Positions 1 to 12,035 of a stretch of DNA of 64,000 bases are shown here, in pieces. Numbering within the stretch: the stretch's first letter is position 1; each line of letters begins with the position of its first letter. A model generated the notes under the pieces. The model was not told where the DNA came from. It made no database searches and saw only the letters and a list, made by a program, of their open reading frames with translations. Where the stretch lies: contig NC_052618.1 in assembly GCF_016545825.1 (NCBI RefSeq), positions 42,478,196-42,542,195 of the forward strand. Reading direction: 5' to 3'. This DNA is from Eucalyptus grandis. Taxonomy: Eukaryota; Streptophyta; Magnoliopsida; Myrtales; Myrtaceae. Position numbers and translations under genes: made by a program.

Positions 1-91
1 TCATTAGTTTAATCAAGAATTAGCAAGCGATTAATTTGTTTCGCCAATTAATCGAACCGTCAGTGTATACCATGAGTAACGCACGCCTTAC

Positions 92-1590
92 CTGGTTGTC
101 GCCGTACACATAGGGCTGCGGAGCGTAGGAGTAATGCGAGTAGTAGTTTGGATGGTTGTCGTTGACCAGCTCTATTTGGGAGAGCGATTCCAGGGTTGCT
201 TGATAGGACGACTGATGCAGGAACGAAAAATTCCGTGTTAAAAAGACTCTCGGATTACTTCGGAATTAAACGGCTAGTGCTCAGTGCATGGAACATTATT
301 TTGATCGAAAGAAGGTTTGGGTCCTTTGGATTACTTACCTCTTGGTCTGTGTCTTCGGTTGACTCATGCTGAGCAGCAACTGGAGGGTCATCAGTAACAC
401 TTGAATCTCCTTCTTCGAAGCTTGGCGAAATATCAAAGCTTTCTCCTGGTTTCCTCTTTAAGCGACAAAGGACATATGGTATCTGTAATATATATAGAAT
501 TTAATATACCAATGATTAGAGTCAGTATAATGTGAGAGTGGTCAAAACGACAAATAATAATGATGATGACATGATGCAATGATGTAATTGGCTTATCCTT
601 TTCTTTCAACAATTCAATAGTACAAGCATAAAGTCAGGCCCTTGAAATAACCTGCAGATCTGATGGACCTGTTAAATTCAAGTTTTTAACTTGTGCAAGT
701 TGCCCCTTATCTTAATTCAGAATAGTTTGTACGTACGCTAACATGATCTGAATAAGTGACCCCTAGTTCTTAAATTGAAAAGCCCAACACCACAATCAAT
801 TATGCCAACTCTAAAAAGTCAATTGGCTCATCTCATTGAAAGCTGTTGATATTATGATGTAGTTCAAAAGATTATCATCCTCCATTCTTCAGCCTAGCCT
901 AGTGCAATGTTGATTCACTTCTCACTAATTTAGTTTGCAAATGAAAAAATAGAAGAGAAATCTTAGATAGATCAATTGGAGAACCTGGAGGGTCGAAGAG
1001 TATCCATCGAGAAGTTTATGATTCAGGTGATATTCGTGCAAGATCCATCCGGTCTTGATGCGATTTTTGTAAAAGGTCAGAATCCTTTTGCTGCCTATTA
1101 GAACCCTAGTGTCTCGAGTTTTTATTTCATCCCTTTGGCTTGTGATCTTCCAATTACCGCTACTTGTCTTCCTTTTGATGCGCTCGCTGTTCTGGGCTAA
1201 GTAAGGAGAAGGGCACAAGAAGTACCAATCCCACCCATCCGATGGAACATTCGATATTTCTGCACCCATTCATGGCAACAAAAAATTAGGACAACTTATC
1301 AAAACACCATAATTGCAAATAGTGTAAGTAATGACTTTTCTACGCGTAATCACTATTACAACGTCACAAATAAGTACTACAACACATGCCTAAGTAAAAG
1401 GGAAACGAGAAGGCGAAAGAAACTCGCCTTGATGCACTCTCGGTAAATCCCAAGGATCCCATGCATAGAAATCCTCTAGCTCAGGGACGATGCAATGGTC
1501 GGTGTATCCCAGCACCTTTCTCATCAAGTGATCATTGATGAGTTCTTCCTCCGTCGGAGAAAATCTGTATCCCACCTGAAATTGCTCCAT
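92..1590 (-). CDS. NAC-domain transcription factor, 5' part (partial)
   Basis: Plant-specific DNA-binding transcription factor, presumably nuclear. Four exons can be joined in frame on the minus strand: 1590-1428, 1259-985, 482-339 and 211-92, giving 234 codons. Exon 1 carries subdomain A (GYRFSPTEEELI, residues 7-18) and a short subdomain B ending in the usual WDLP. Exon 2 carries subdomains C and D (DGWDWYF, then the basic stretch ending in KTGWILHEYHL). Exon 3 ends the domain (YVLCRLKRKP) and starts an acidic tail. Exon 4 is rich in Y, N and S. Introns 2 and 3 are GT-AG and phase 0. Intron 1 only keeps frame with a GC donor. The exon 4 donor (GTAAGG at 91-86) shows that the gene continues beyond the left edge, so any C-terminal membrane anchor cannot be judged. 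The start is the only ATG ahead of the NAC domain. The NAC family is certain; the subgroup is not. Confidence 0.88.
1422..1431 (-). other. Non-canonical GC splice donor of NAC intron 1
   Basis: Exon 1 appears to end at 1428 with CAAG, followed by GCGAGT. Joining this to the acceptor at 1261-1260 gives the reading VHQEISNVPSDGWDWYF, the expected NAC subdomain B to C transition. The nearby GT (GCGA/GTTTC, 1423-1422) would shift the frame and destroy the NAC domain. CAAG/GCGAGT fits the strong exonic AG typical of GC-AG introns. Confidence 0.7.
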
Positions 1591-2918
1591 GTCAGAGAGA
1601 GCGGAGTTTGGCTAATTTGACTTAGGCAAGTGATGTGTTTGAAACTTGAGTTGAAGTTGAGCGTTCGAGTAATTCTTTTGAGTTCATAATCAATTTATAA
1701 TCGGACTCGGCATCGACTCAAAGCTTCTGCTTTTTGCAGCTTGTGGGTCTTCCCCTTGTGCCGGAAGCCTCCTTTTCCCCCAAGCCCTTGTTTCCCAAGG
1801 GGAAGCTGATTGCAATTTTTTCCATCTTCTAAGAAGAGGATTCCACCCTGAAGAAGCTACTGGTGAAATTTCCATTCTATCCTCCCTGGGAAGGTGCCCC
1901 AAGTTCTCGGGACCGCTTTGTTTGCTAAAACAAGTGGAGCTCTGTATTTGAACAGATTGAGCTAAAAGCACGACAACCCAATGACCAAAGGTCTAAGAAT
2001 TTGAAGCTAGATGTGCGATCAATAGGTGGGGCCTAGGTAGACCGAGTGGAGTCCCGACCCTACCTAGTCTAAAAGTACCTGTTCAAGTGCCGCCCGTATT
2101 TGAAAAATATTTTAAATTTTCTTCACGAAAGATCGGGCACAGGCGGGTCTAACTTGAAAATGGAGCTAATTGCCCTAGCCATCTGAAGCGGTGCTTCAAG
2201 CCCTAGATAGGGTTACTTGCCACTAAATCCATGATCAAGTCAAATCCAAGCTCGTACACATACGCAACCACGGACCCAAGAGATAGTGGTGGCGCCATTT
2301 CCCTAGGTCCAAACACATTTTTAATTTTTCAAAGTAAATTTTTCAAGAAGAATTGTATATGCTGTTTAATGAATAATCTCCGTCTTGCCTTACTATAATC
2401 TCAATTTCTCAATCTGCTGTTGCATCACTGTATGTTTGAAAAGTCCTAAAGAAGGTGGTCCTCGTAATGGTAAACTCAAGACTTTGCAACTTAACTTACA
2501 AGTCACATGGGAGCTAACGGTAACTTTTTGTTAAAGTTTTCATTACGTTCAATTATTTTTCATACCTTTATGGAAGTAACAGGTTTGACCAGCAAATTTT
2601 AGAGAATAGTTAAGAAAAATTGACTATACTTCTATCCAGTGATCTCATCTCACCGCCACATCGGTCTCGCATGACAAATGAAAACATAGCAACATACATT
2701 TCTATCTAATTATTTAAGAGGCCATTACAAGATTGTTTGCCAGAACGGTTCAACATTGAACTAAGATCCTTGTATGCTTACGTTTCATGTTGAATGCATG
2801 ATTTTGTTTAAGTTATGACAAAAGAACATCCAAATTTATTTGAAGTGACTTTCGTCTCTTGTTCTTCTTTTAAACTTTCATGTCCCTTTCGATTTGATGG
2901 GAAAATTATTAAATAATG
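1591..2918. other. Intergenic, upstream of NAC gene
   Basis: No gene recognised. A 93-codon open frame on the minus strand (1690-1971) is serine, arginine and tryptophan rich and resembles no family I know. The stretch 1981-2220 is relatively GC-rich and may be old transposon sequence. The NAC promoter must lie in the first part, but I could not single out a TATA box. Confidence 0.5.
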
Positions 2919-3280
2919 GTGATAAATGCATTAGAAACAAAAATACAATTGAATTTTAAAATTTTCAAAAAGTGCAATTAAATTATAAATTTTATCACAA
3001 AAGTGCAATTGAATTCTAAAAGTTTTAAAAAGTATAATTAAATTCGAAGACTTGTCAAGCTGGTTCAATTAAGTCCTTTCATTGATTGTATTTTTCGAAA
3101 ATTTTAGAATTCGATAGAATTTTCATGACAAGTTTTACAATTTAATTGTATTTTTTTAAAATGTTTAGGATTCAATTGTATTTTCATGACAAGTTTTAGG
3201 GTTTTATTGTACTTTTTAGAAAAATTTTAACTCAATTTCATTATCACTATAAGTTTTAGGACTTTTATTACACTTATCTC
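2919..3280. mobile_element. Decayed Mutator-like TIR element (non-autonomous)
   Basis: The left end GTGATAAATGCATTAG pairs with the right end, whose reverse complement reads GAGATAAGTGTAATA. The arms consist of reiterated 'CAATTGAATTCTAAAA...AAAGTGCAATT' units on one side and their complements on the other. Flanks show a probable 9-bp target duplication, TAAATAATG at 2910-2918 and TAAATAATT at 3281-3289 (8 of 9 bases equal). There is no coding capacity. The terminal sequence resembles the elements at 5281 and 57056, so this is probably an old, internally reduced member of the same group. Confidence 0.6.
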
Positions 3281-3689
3281 TAAATAATTTGATGAAATGC
3301 TTTTTAAGTCCTTGTGTTTTTTAGCATATTCTAATTCGCTTCCTTTCGATAAAAATGGTCCCACTTGCCTTATATTGTAACAATATAAGAGCTCACCCAC
3401 CAGATTAAATCCTAAAACTTATTATTGATGGGAATCGTGACGAGCCTAGGCTCAACGTAGCAAGCAAGATCACGGCACAACACGATTCGAAGCCAACCCT
3501 TCGGCTTGAGTCTTTCCCAAGCTCGACTCGATTGGATCTTAAATCCACGTGTTTGTAATAAGGATCTCATGTTACCAGATATAGTGACATTATAGCCTGC
3601 GATTGCGTTGTCTGCCTCTCCGGGTATGCCCATATTGAAGCTCAATGCACCGGCTTGATCGGTTCTGATCAAACCCATTCCAGGAAAAG

Positions 3690-4320
3690 AACTCCCGTTC
3701 TTACTGATTCATCGCCATTTGCCGAGCAATGGCGATGAGATTCGAATTTCGTCGTCGTTGAGAGACCAACCAAAATCAAACATACAAATTCCGTCGCCAT
3801 CGAGCCGAAATATAGTCTTCCGTCGCGTCAGAGCAGACCAAAGCAAGACCTTAAGGGACGAGACATTGGGACTGAACTTGCATTTCGTCGCTGTTACTCA
3901 ATGCAATGGCAGCGAAATCGAAAGTTTTTGAAACAATTACCTCGAATTTGATTAGACCAGAAGTTCATCAGACATGGCGAAACTAATTTTTGCCGTCATT
4001 CTCCAACCGAGCGCCCCAAAGTTTAAAGCGTCATCTCATTAGAGCAGACCAGATTTTATTTTCACTGCACTTGATCGTGACCACAATCGCGACGAAAATC
4101 CACTTTCGTCGCCGACTTTTTCTGTCGCCTTTCTTTTAATCTGACCAAGCGACGAAAAACTGTTGTTTTCTAGCCTTTGGTCTGAACAAACACGACGAAG
4201 TGAATTTTCCATTGCCTTCGTTGGAAGAAACAGACCCGATTCAAACAATTCCTCATTTCGCCGCGTTTGGTATGCAAAAGGTAACATCTCAAGCTCCACA
4301 TCAAGAGGGGACAAAGCCTT
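3690..4320. mobile_element. Possible En/Spm (CACTA)-like fragment with short motif arrays
   Basis: The stretch is sprinkled with TTCGTCGC/GCGACGAA motifs in both orientations (for example near 3750, 3790, 3885, 4090, 4107 and 4150) and with repeats of GAGCAGACCA/TCTGACCA. Dense short motifs in both orientations are typical of the subterminal regions of CACTA elements. I did not find CACTA termini or a transposase, so this is a tentative call. Short open frames here are not convincing as genes. Confidence 0.3.
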
Positions 4321-5271
4321 GCGATGTTACCCGTAGGTAAGATCCAATCCCAAGTGATCATCCCTTTGAGTGGTAATTTCAGCATCTCTTTGGGAACTAG
4401 GCACTCGACAGCGGGTCTTGCATTGTTTCGGATCATGTCGACACGATACTATCCAGTCATTGAATCATGCTATGTCTGATGTGGGACGGGAAAAAACTCA
4501 ACAGTTCTCACGTACCGGAAGCAAGCGAATCGGGACCATTCAATAAAAACACAGAGTAACCTCACCGACTCGGGTGAGCTGAGTCGTGTCCTCAGCCACG
4601 ACAGAAGAAGCAACCCTGAGCTTCAGCCAAAGATGCGCTGCTGTGGTCGTGCAGCCTCGCAAACCTTATTCGCAGCGGAGGCAAGGGACCGATTGTTGCC
4701 TGAGTCGAAGCTATGACATCCTGGACTCTCTCTCTCTCTCTCGCATTGTCATGTGATGCCCCACAAGCATTGGTCAAATGTCCAAAATGCTGAACCACCA
4801 CTCGTGCAGATTGGGATCAGACATCGAACTGGAAAATGGGAAACCATGATTCTACGAGAACCTACAACGGATCGTTGGGACAGTCAAATCACCAGAGCCT
4901 GAGCTAGCGGCTCTCGTGAAATCGGCGGTCCACATCATATAAAAGAAGCTACTTACATGGAAAAGCCTTAAAATATGAACTCTCTGCTAACACAACTAAT
5001 CTCACCATCACTATATCTGGTTTGAATAACTTTCTTAGAAGGCTTGATCCATTTGTTCTCCTACAACATCAAAGTGACACTGTCCTTAAGTGCATCCTAA
5101 ATCACAAGGTAAGCAGAAAAATCGCACTGAGATAGATTTGCAAAACTTGAAGGCATTTTTTTCATTGAGAAAAGAATTGGGTCACACAAATATTGAAAAA
5201 TTGCACTACAAGTCCCAAACCCCATATATGGAATGCAATTAAATCCTAAAATCATGTTGGAAAGTGCAATT
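4321..5271. other. Intergenic with CT microsatellite
   Basis: No gene seen. A (CT)n tract lies at 4726-4742. From about 5165 to 5271 the sequence has the 'ATTGCACTACAAGTCCC...AATTAAATCCTAAAA' style of the inverted-repeat arms found elsewhere. A possible partner arm lies at about 6180-6350. The element at 5281 may therefore sit inside an older one of the same kind. Confidence 0.4.
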
Positions 5272-5280
5272 TAAGGATGT

Positions 5281-6129
5281 GAGAAAAGTGTCAGAAAAGT
5301 GTCAGAAAAGTCATAAACATATTCTATTGATACCGAATTAGTCTTAAACCTTTTAGTTGTATCAATTTAGTCATAAACTTTTTAATTTGGTGCAAATTCA
5401 ATCATTCCGATTAATTTTAGTTGGATTTTGCTTATGTGGATATTGGTCGGTTGACGTGGTAAGATAAGCACTAACGTAGATAACTTTTTATAATATTTTA
5501 GTAATTTTTTTTAAAAAATTATTTATTTATTTTTTCTTTCTCCTTTACTTGCTTCTTTCTTTAGTTGGTTGCCAATCAACGATTGGCTAGCCACGAGTGA
5601 GGCCAAGCCTCTCCAGGGAAGTCACAAGAGCGACCTCGCGCTAGGTTGGGGAGGGCTCAAGGCTCGCTTGTGGCTAGGTGAGGCACAACCATGTTGAATT
5701 TGGTGATGTTGGGCATCACCCATCACCGGTGAGGCTCGACCCTTGCTAGCCAAGCGCTGAGGCTACCCTTGCGATCCCTGATGAGCTTTTCAGTGGCCAG
5801 CAAGGTTCAGCGACTAATTGGAGGAAGAAGGTAAGGGGAGGATAAAAAAAGAAAAGAGAAAGAAAAAAAAGGAAAAAAAAATTGAAAAAAGTATTAAAGT
5901 ATTATTATAAGTTGTTCACATCAGCATTGGTCATACAATGTAAGTCGGCCGACGTTCATATCAACAATATTCAGTCAAAATTTGCTGAAATGACGAAATT
6001 GGCACTAAGTCAAAATTTTTAGGATTAAATTGGCATCAAATTAAAATGTTTCGGATTAAATTGACACAATTAGAAGGTTTATAATTAAATTTGCCATAAT
6101 AGGTTTATGATTTTTCTGACACTTTTCTC
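5281..6129. mobile_element. Mutator-like TIR element (non-autonomous, decayed)
   Basis: The ends are perfect inverted repeats for at least 14 bases (GAGAAAAGTGTCAG at 5281 and its complement ending at 6129). Imperfect pairing continues for about 200 bases per side, built from 'AATTTAGTCATAAACTTTTTAATTTGGTGC' type units. Flanks carry a 9-bp duplication with one mismatch, TAAGGATGT at 5272-5280 and TACGGATGT at 6130-6138. Nine-base duplications are the hallmark of Mutator-like elements. The core (about 5570-5830) is GC-richer, with repeated gaggctcg/ggctagc motifs that look like a CpG-decayed version of the core at 57380-57950. No transposase is present. Confidence 0.8.
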
Positions 6130-6480
6130 TACGGATGTCATACAAGTATTGCACTTATTGAGTGATATATAGGCAATTTTGGGTACCGTTCATTGAATGA
6201 CTTGTTGCACTTTCTGAAGATGGTTTGCGATTGGATTAGACCAATTGAACTGCTTAGGAGTCAATCGCAATTATACATAAGGTTTACGATTCGGCTGTAT
6301 TCCAAAGATTTATGACTTCCCGTGTTATTTTCCCTTAATAAAATGCATGAAGGACAAAATGTGTAATACGAGAATGTTCAACTGACAAGTATATGTGCAA
6401 GCATGGCATAGCAGAACACAAAATGAAAATGATACGACAAGTGTCCATGAATGGCTTAGTAGGTAATATGACGAATGATA

Positions 6481-6652
6481 TGATGATGAAATGTTTGCTC
6501 TTTTCCTTATGGTCTTGGGTTCAAACTTATTGAGAGTATTTGTTAGTGAAAAGTTGAACGCATCAGGCCGATATGGAGAAGTGCGCCCATAAGATCACCT
6601 AGAGAGATGGATGGGTCAAAGTACGTGAAAACTAACTTGGACACCACATGAC
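6481..6652 (+). repeat. SINE-like repeat, copy 1
   Basis: This stretch aligns over its length with 21105-21278. The shared landmarks are CTCTTT..T..GGTTCAAA.CTTATTG.GAG near the start, 'TAAGATCAC' in the middle and 'GACACCAC.TGAC' at the end. The element contains a pol III B-box-like GGTTCAAACTT, as in tRNA-derived plant SINEs. No clear A box, target duplication or tail could be fixed, so the SINE class is an inference. Confidence 0.4.
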
Positions 6653-8264
6653 TTGTATAACCAAATGACATAACATGTAATACGACAAATAATACATCAG
6701 TGAATGCTATGCCATAATATAGAATGCAATAAACAGGAACTAATGACAAATCGAATGTCTTCGTGACAAGGAAACATTTTGTCAGTTCTACGAACATGGA
6801 TTATTGAATATTGGTGGAACTTGTCATGAAGCCATTGAACTTTCAATTTTGTGCAGTAAACTTTCGTCCTTCTGTAATTGACACACTTTGACCGATAACC
6901 CTTCAGTTTTTCGGCAACATGCTGATGTGGCGGTCACGTGGCGTTCATAAAATAATCATGCTTTTGGCAAATGAGCATTTCGACGGAAAATTTGTTAGAT
7001 TCCGGTCATTGCATCCACCGTAAGAGAGAATTGAAAGTTTAGTGCATCGAATAATCGTCACAAAAGCCCAATGATCCGACTCTAAAGGCCCACGTTCTCA
7101 TCACCGTCCTGCCTATTCATTTACAAAAGGGCCTTCTCAAGTGTCATGTGAGACCTTCTTCTCATAGAGATGTTTTTTGGCCCCATCTTTTCGCACAGAA
7201 AAAAAATCTGCTACGTATAAACATCATAAATTTCACCAAATTGACTTGCCCTTTTCTTTTTCTTTTTAATTTGTCTATTTAATATGATGTTCTTGGATCT
7301 TGTGAGTCTCTCGTTTAAGAAAACGATGTCAACACCTCTCATTAAAAACCTTAATTAAAGAAAGATTTCTCGTGGTCTAGCGTCGACTTGGAGCCAGCTC
7401 TCTTGCCTACCGGCATATGATTAGATAGTTAAATTACATGGCGACGATTAATTAAGTAATCCCCATGGATAAACGAGAAAATTTCCTGTTCAGATCGACC
7501 CGGATCACTAAAACTCAATTTCGAAGCAGTGGTGACTGATTAGGAGGACGCCCGATCTTAGATTAACGTGCGATTACTATCTGATTACCCGACAAACATG
7601 ATTTAATTAGTAATCAAGCAACCCATGAATATATGTTTTTTTTTCCAAGCCACTTACTACTAGAAAGAGACAAAAAGAGTGGAAGATGTGCCCGCAGTTA
7701 ATTAAAGGGTAATTTGACCTAAAAAATATTAATTAAAGGGCAATAGCGACGAAGCCTATTGGAGCTGGGGAGGAGCCAAAGTGAAGTTCTGAAGATATGT
7801 TGTGAGATCTCATCTAGAGAATGGCTGGGAAGCAATGTGAACAAGGCGCGTGTGGAGTCCAACTTCAGGATTTCTATAACTTTTCTTCATCTATGGCAAC
7901 CAATGTCCATATATGCTCGTGAACCGCGCATGGACTTGCTCTGCCTGAATTATGCTCATGTTAGAATATCCACATTAATAGAGCGTATAAATTTTGCAAA
8001 CAAGCGATGTGATACAAATAACACATGGAATTTGACAGACACGTCAAAGGGGAGCAGGTACATGTGAAATAAATTGGGATAGAACCTAGTTTTGATACTA
8101 CGTTGGAAAGTGTCCAATCCAAAAGGTTAAACTTAATAGGTGGAATGAGACCAAATATATATAAAGAGTGTATAAATTTCATAGACAAGTAATGTGCAAT
8201 ACATTGACAGTTTAGATGCCAAGTCTGTATCAAGTTTGTAAATACAATGAGTCACTATAATTTT
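6653..8264. other. Intergenic, no gene recognised
   Basis: AT-rich DNA without a convincing gene. A 102-codon open frame at 7759-8067 has no recognisable domain and is interrupted on both sides. It is more likely chance or an old transposon flank. The copia element begins directly after this stretch. Confidence 0.5.
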
Positions 8265-9070
8265 TGTAAAAATATGTCTCGAATTTGAGCCCAAAGTGAA
8301 AGTCTAAATAGTTCGAATTGGATATTTTGTGAACGTCTAAAATAGTGCAATGTAGAATATGACAATTTTCTTTTACGAGTTGGAGTTGATTTTATTTCCT
8401 CTTTGGAAATCAAAGGATATTGGACTTTGACCGTGAGACTTATGGCCACTTGTGTCAAAGAAATAAAATACTATTTCAAGTCGGCAAAGGAAAATAATCA
8501 AAAAGGAAAGTCCAGCTAGGCTTGTTGCTTTCTCCAATTCGGTGTTGAACTTTTGACCAATGCAATATTTTCTTCTATGGTGGTTTGTCAAGGGTTTGTT
8601 TTATGCCCTATTGTTGATGTGAAGTCCTTGCTGAGCCTTTTTTTTAGTAAGTGCCATGGGTGCACAATTTGTGCGTGACGTCCATAAGTATTGGGTGCTT
8701 GGCAACGGATTCATGTAGCGAAGTTTATTCGTGAATTACATCCAAGAAAAATTAGTGTTCAAGTCAAATAAATTCTTATAGTAAGAATTTGCGTATAATT
8801 CCTTCGTGAAATTAAGTAAATATTTCATGAGGAATTGTGAGGCTAAATATTACCTGCGTGATTGGGTGTAAGTAGGGCTTAGAAAATATTGAGAGTGTTT
8901 GAGTGACTTGAGTGTGGTTGTAATCTCCGTGTATTACTAAATCTATAACGGAATTCATTGCTGCTCTCCCTCTAGACTTAGGTCACTACGACTAAATAAC
9001 GTAAATCCGATATTCGATTTATTTTCTTGCTCAGTCTATTTTATTGTTTGATCACTCGCTTTTTGTAACA
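8265..9070 (+). repeat. 5' LTR of copia-1
   Basis: 806 bases, TGTAAAAATATGTC at the start and TTGTAACA at the end. It aligns through its length with the repeat at 11641. It lacks the CT/TA microsatellite present in the 3' LTR. Confidence 0.88.
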
Positions 9071-9072
9071 AT

Positions 9073-9085
9073 TGGTATTAGAGTC
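9073..9085 (+). other. Primer-binding site of copia-1
   Basis: TGGTATTAGAGTC lies two bases after the 5' LTR. It resembles the initiator-methionine tRNA binding site common in plant copia elements, with a C to T change at the seventh base and further change at the end. Confidence 0.75.
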
Positions 9086-9126
9086 AAGCTTGGCTGAGTT
9101 GAAGCGAATTGAGGTGAGAGAAGAAG

Positions 9127-11200
9127 GAAAAGTGAGAATTGACAGATTTGATGAGAATGATTTTGGTTTCTATAAGATGCTGACTGAAGTTCTATAAGAT
9201 GCTGACTGAAGATTATCTTTATTAGATCAAATTGCGCTTGCCCCTATCTAAGGAAAAGCCAGAGACAATGAAGCAAGTTGACTAGGAATTGTTGGATAGA
9301 CGGGCTATATGTGTTATTCGGCTGATATTGATTTGTAACATCGCATTTAACATCGTGAAGGAGAAGACCACTGCTGATTTAATGAAAGCCCTATTAGATA
9401 TGCACGAGAAGCCCTCTACAATTAACAATGTCTATTTGATACGACATCTATTTAACTTAAATATGAGCGAAGGTGTGACAGTTGCAAATTATATCAATAA
9501 ATTCAATGTGATTGTTAGTTAATTAAATTCAGTTGAGATTGACTTTGAAGATGAGGTATATGCTTTGATTTTGTTATCCTCATTGCTTAATAGTTATAAT
9601 ACTACTGTAACTGCTATTAGTAATTCATGTGGGTCAACAAGCTTGATGTTTGATGGGATTCAAGATTCTATGTGAGGACATTTGTAAAAGATAATCTGGT
9701 GAACTTGTATCTATTGCTTCAATAGGTGAAAATAGAGGAAAAACTAGTACACATATTAGCATAAGTAGTATAAACATGAATAGATGTAGTCAGTCATAGA
9801 CTGTTGTTAGACTGTTGGTACTATTTGTTGGGAGTTGTGGCAATATGGGGCATCTTGGAAGGAATTGCCTTAACTTGAAAAATGATAAAGGTAAGGGAAT
9901 TATAATTAAGATTGTAGATGATGTTGTAAATGTAGCTGATGGTAATTCAGGTAGTGTTAATTTTGTCTTGTCTGTCATTGATTATCCATCATTTGATGGA
10001 TGAATAATGGATTGTGGTTGATCTTTTCATGCTACACCACATAAAAACTAATTTACTAATTATCAGTGCATGGATAATAGTAAATGCAGTTGGGAAACAA
10101 CGCACAATGTGATGTTGTAGGTGTTTGCAATGTTAAAATTAGAATACATTATGATATCATGAGAACATTGACTGAAGTGAATTATGTTTCAAACTTAAAG
10201 AAAAACTTGATTTATTTGAGTGCCTTGAGTTCAGCTGAATGATAGTATGCTTTAGAATATGGAGTTTTAAAGTTAATGAGGTGCTTTGATAATAATGAAA
10301 GGAATCAAATACTGTGACCTATATGAACTTTAAGATGAAATAATGACAAAATTCATTGCCGGGATGTTAGATACACCTGTTCAAGAGTCTGGATTGTGAC
10401 ATAAATTTGTTATATGGTTATGTTGCTAACGAACTGAATTTATGCAAATGTTGTGATTTAGCTCAACAACGAAAAATGCAGTTTAGTATGATTGTAAAAA
10501 AAAAAAAAAACCAAGAAAATTGCAATTAATTTACTTGAATATACATAAGTTATTACCATTTCTTTCAAGGAAGAATGCCTAATTTTATGCTAATAGTTGT
10601 TGATGATTACTTAAGGAAGACATGGGTGTTTGTGTTTGGGCACAAGTTTGATGCTATTGTCAAGATTAGGCAGTTAAGAGCTTTGATTGAAAAGAAGACT
10701 GATAAGATGATGAAGTTGTGCGGACTGACAGTAGTAGCATGGAATTATGTTTGAAGATATTGAACGGATTTTGTATGAAGAAAGGCATAGTGAAACATTG
10801 TACTAGTGCTAATGAACTATAACATATTGTTGAATTTATGAGTAGAACATTACTAGAGATGGCCCATAAAATGCTCTCTAGTGCTAGTATGGCTAGGATA
10901 TTCTTGGTGGATGCACTTAGTTGGCGAGTTATCTGATGAATAGATCCCCATCGACTGTAATTGGATGTCGAACTTCTAAAGAAGTGTAGTTAGGTAATGT
11001 TGATGATTATTTTGTTCTTAGAATATTTGGTTGCCCATGTTATGTTTTAGTGATGGTAAGCTCAATGGAAGTTCATGTGTTATGCACAAGGTGAATGGAA
11101 CTATAAGTTATAGTGCTCGAAATTAAATTCATCTATAGTCAACAAAGAAGTTACGTTTAATGAGTTTTCAGAACTTCTAGTTATGAGTGATTAAAGTAGT
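9127..11200 (+). pseudogene. copia-1 gag-integrase remnants
   Basis: Frame-broken polyprotein remains. The gag part is readable at about 9127-9522, including an LMKALLDMHEKPS stretch and NYINKFN typical of the UBN2-type copia gag. A zinc-knuckle remnant is near 9826-9870 (GNMGHLGRNC), where the first cysteine of the CCHC motif appears lost. Integrase is suggested at about 10585-11040 by IVVDDYLRKTWVFV, a MNRSPS stretch and FGCPCYV. Several stop codons interrupt all frames. A 22-bp tandem duplication (9169-9190 and 9191-9212) shifts the gag frame. After the integrase remnant the sequence goes almost directly to the polypurine tract, so the RT/RNase H part is deleted. Confidence 0.75.
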
Positions 11201-11640
11201 GTTTACAAGGATCTGAACAGTATTCAATTTGAGGTGGAGTTGCAATAAAAAACTTCTAAGGTAATGAGTGCTAACGTGTTAATAGACACATATGGTGCTT
11301 GTAGCAAGAGGGAACCTGTAGAGTTAATAGTTGTTGTAACTACTAAAATTAACTAGGTCTGTGTTCGATCTCCTGATAGGCACGATGCAATGATGGTTTT
11401 GTTTTATCTATGGTAGAAAAAATTATGTCGGAAAATCCTAGCTGAGTAGTTAAAGGTACATGTAGAGCTAGTGTTCTAATGAGATCTATCATTATGGCAA
11501 AGTTCAAGCAAAGCTTGGACTTTAAAAATATTTGTAGCAATTGAGTCCAATTGGGGGTTATGGGAAAGTTGCAATAGAGCTTGAATTTTATTAGCAAAGT
11601 AATCGTGACTTGGCTTAAAACGTCGAGCCAAAGAGAAGAT

Positions 11641-11958
11641 TGTTAAAATATGTCTTGAATTTGAACCCAAAGTGAAAGTACGAATATTTTGAATTGGATA
11701 TTTTGCGAACGTCCAAAATCGTGCGATACAAAATATGGCAATTTTCTTTTACAAGTCGGAGTTGATTTTATTTCCTCTTTGGAGCCCAGAGGATATTGGA
11801 CTTTGATCGAGAGATTTATGGCCAATTGCATCAAAGAAATAAAATCCTATTTCAAGTTTGCAAAGGAAAATAATCAAAAAGGAAAGTCCAATTGGACCTG
11901 TTGCTTTCTCGAATTCGGTGTTGACCTTTTGATTAATGCAATATTTACTTCTCTAGTG

Positions 11959-12035
<77 letters not shown>

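Noticed and set aside
1690..1971. 93-codon minus-strand frame just upstream of the NAC gene
   Set aside because: Not in frame with the NAC exons and not recognisable as a family; possibly transposon-derived.
7759..8067. 102-codon open frame before copia-1
   Set aside because: No domain, no plausible exon partners, and it overlaps another frame on the minus strand.
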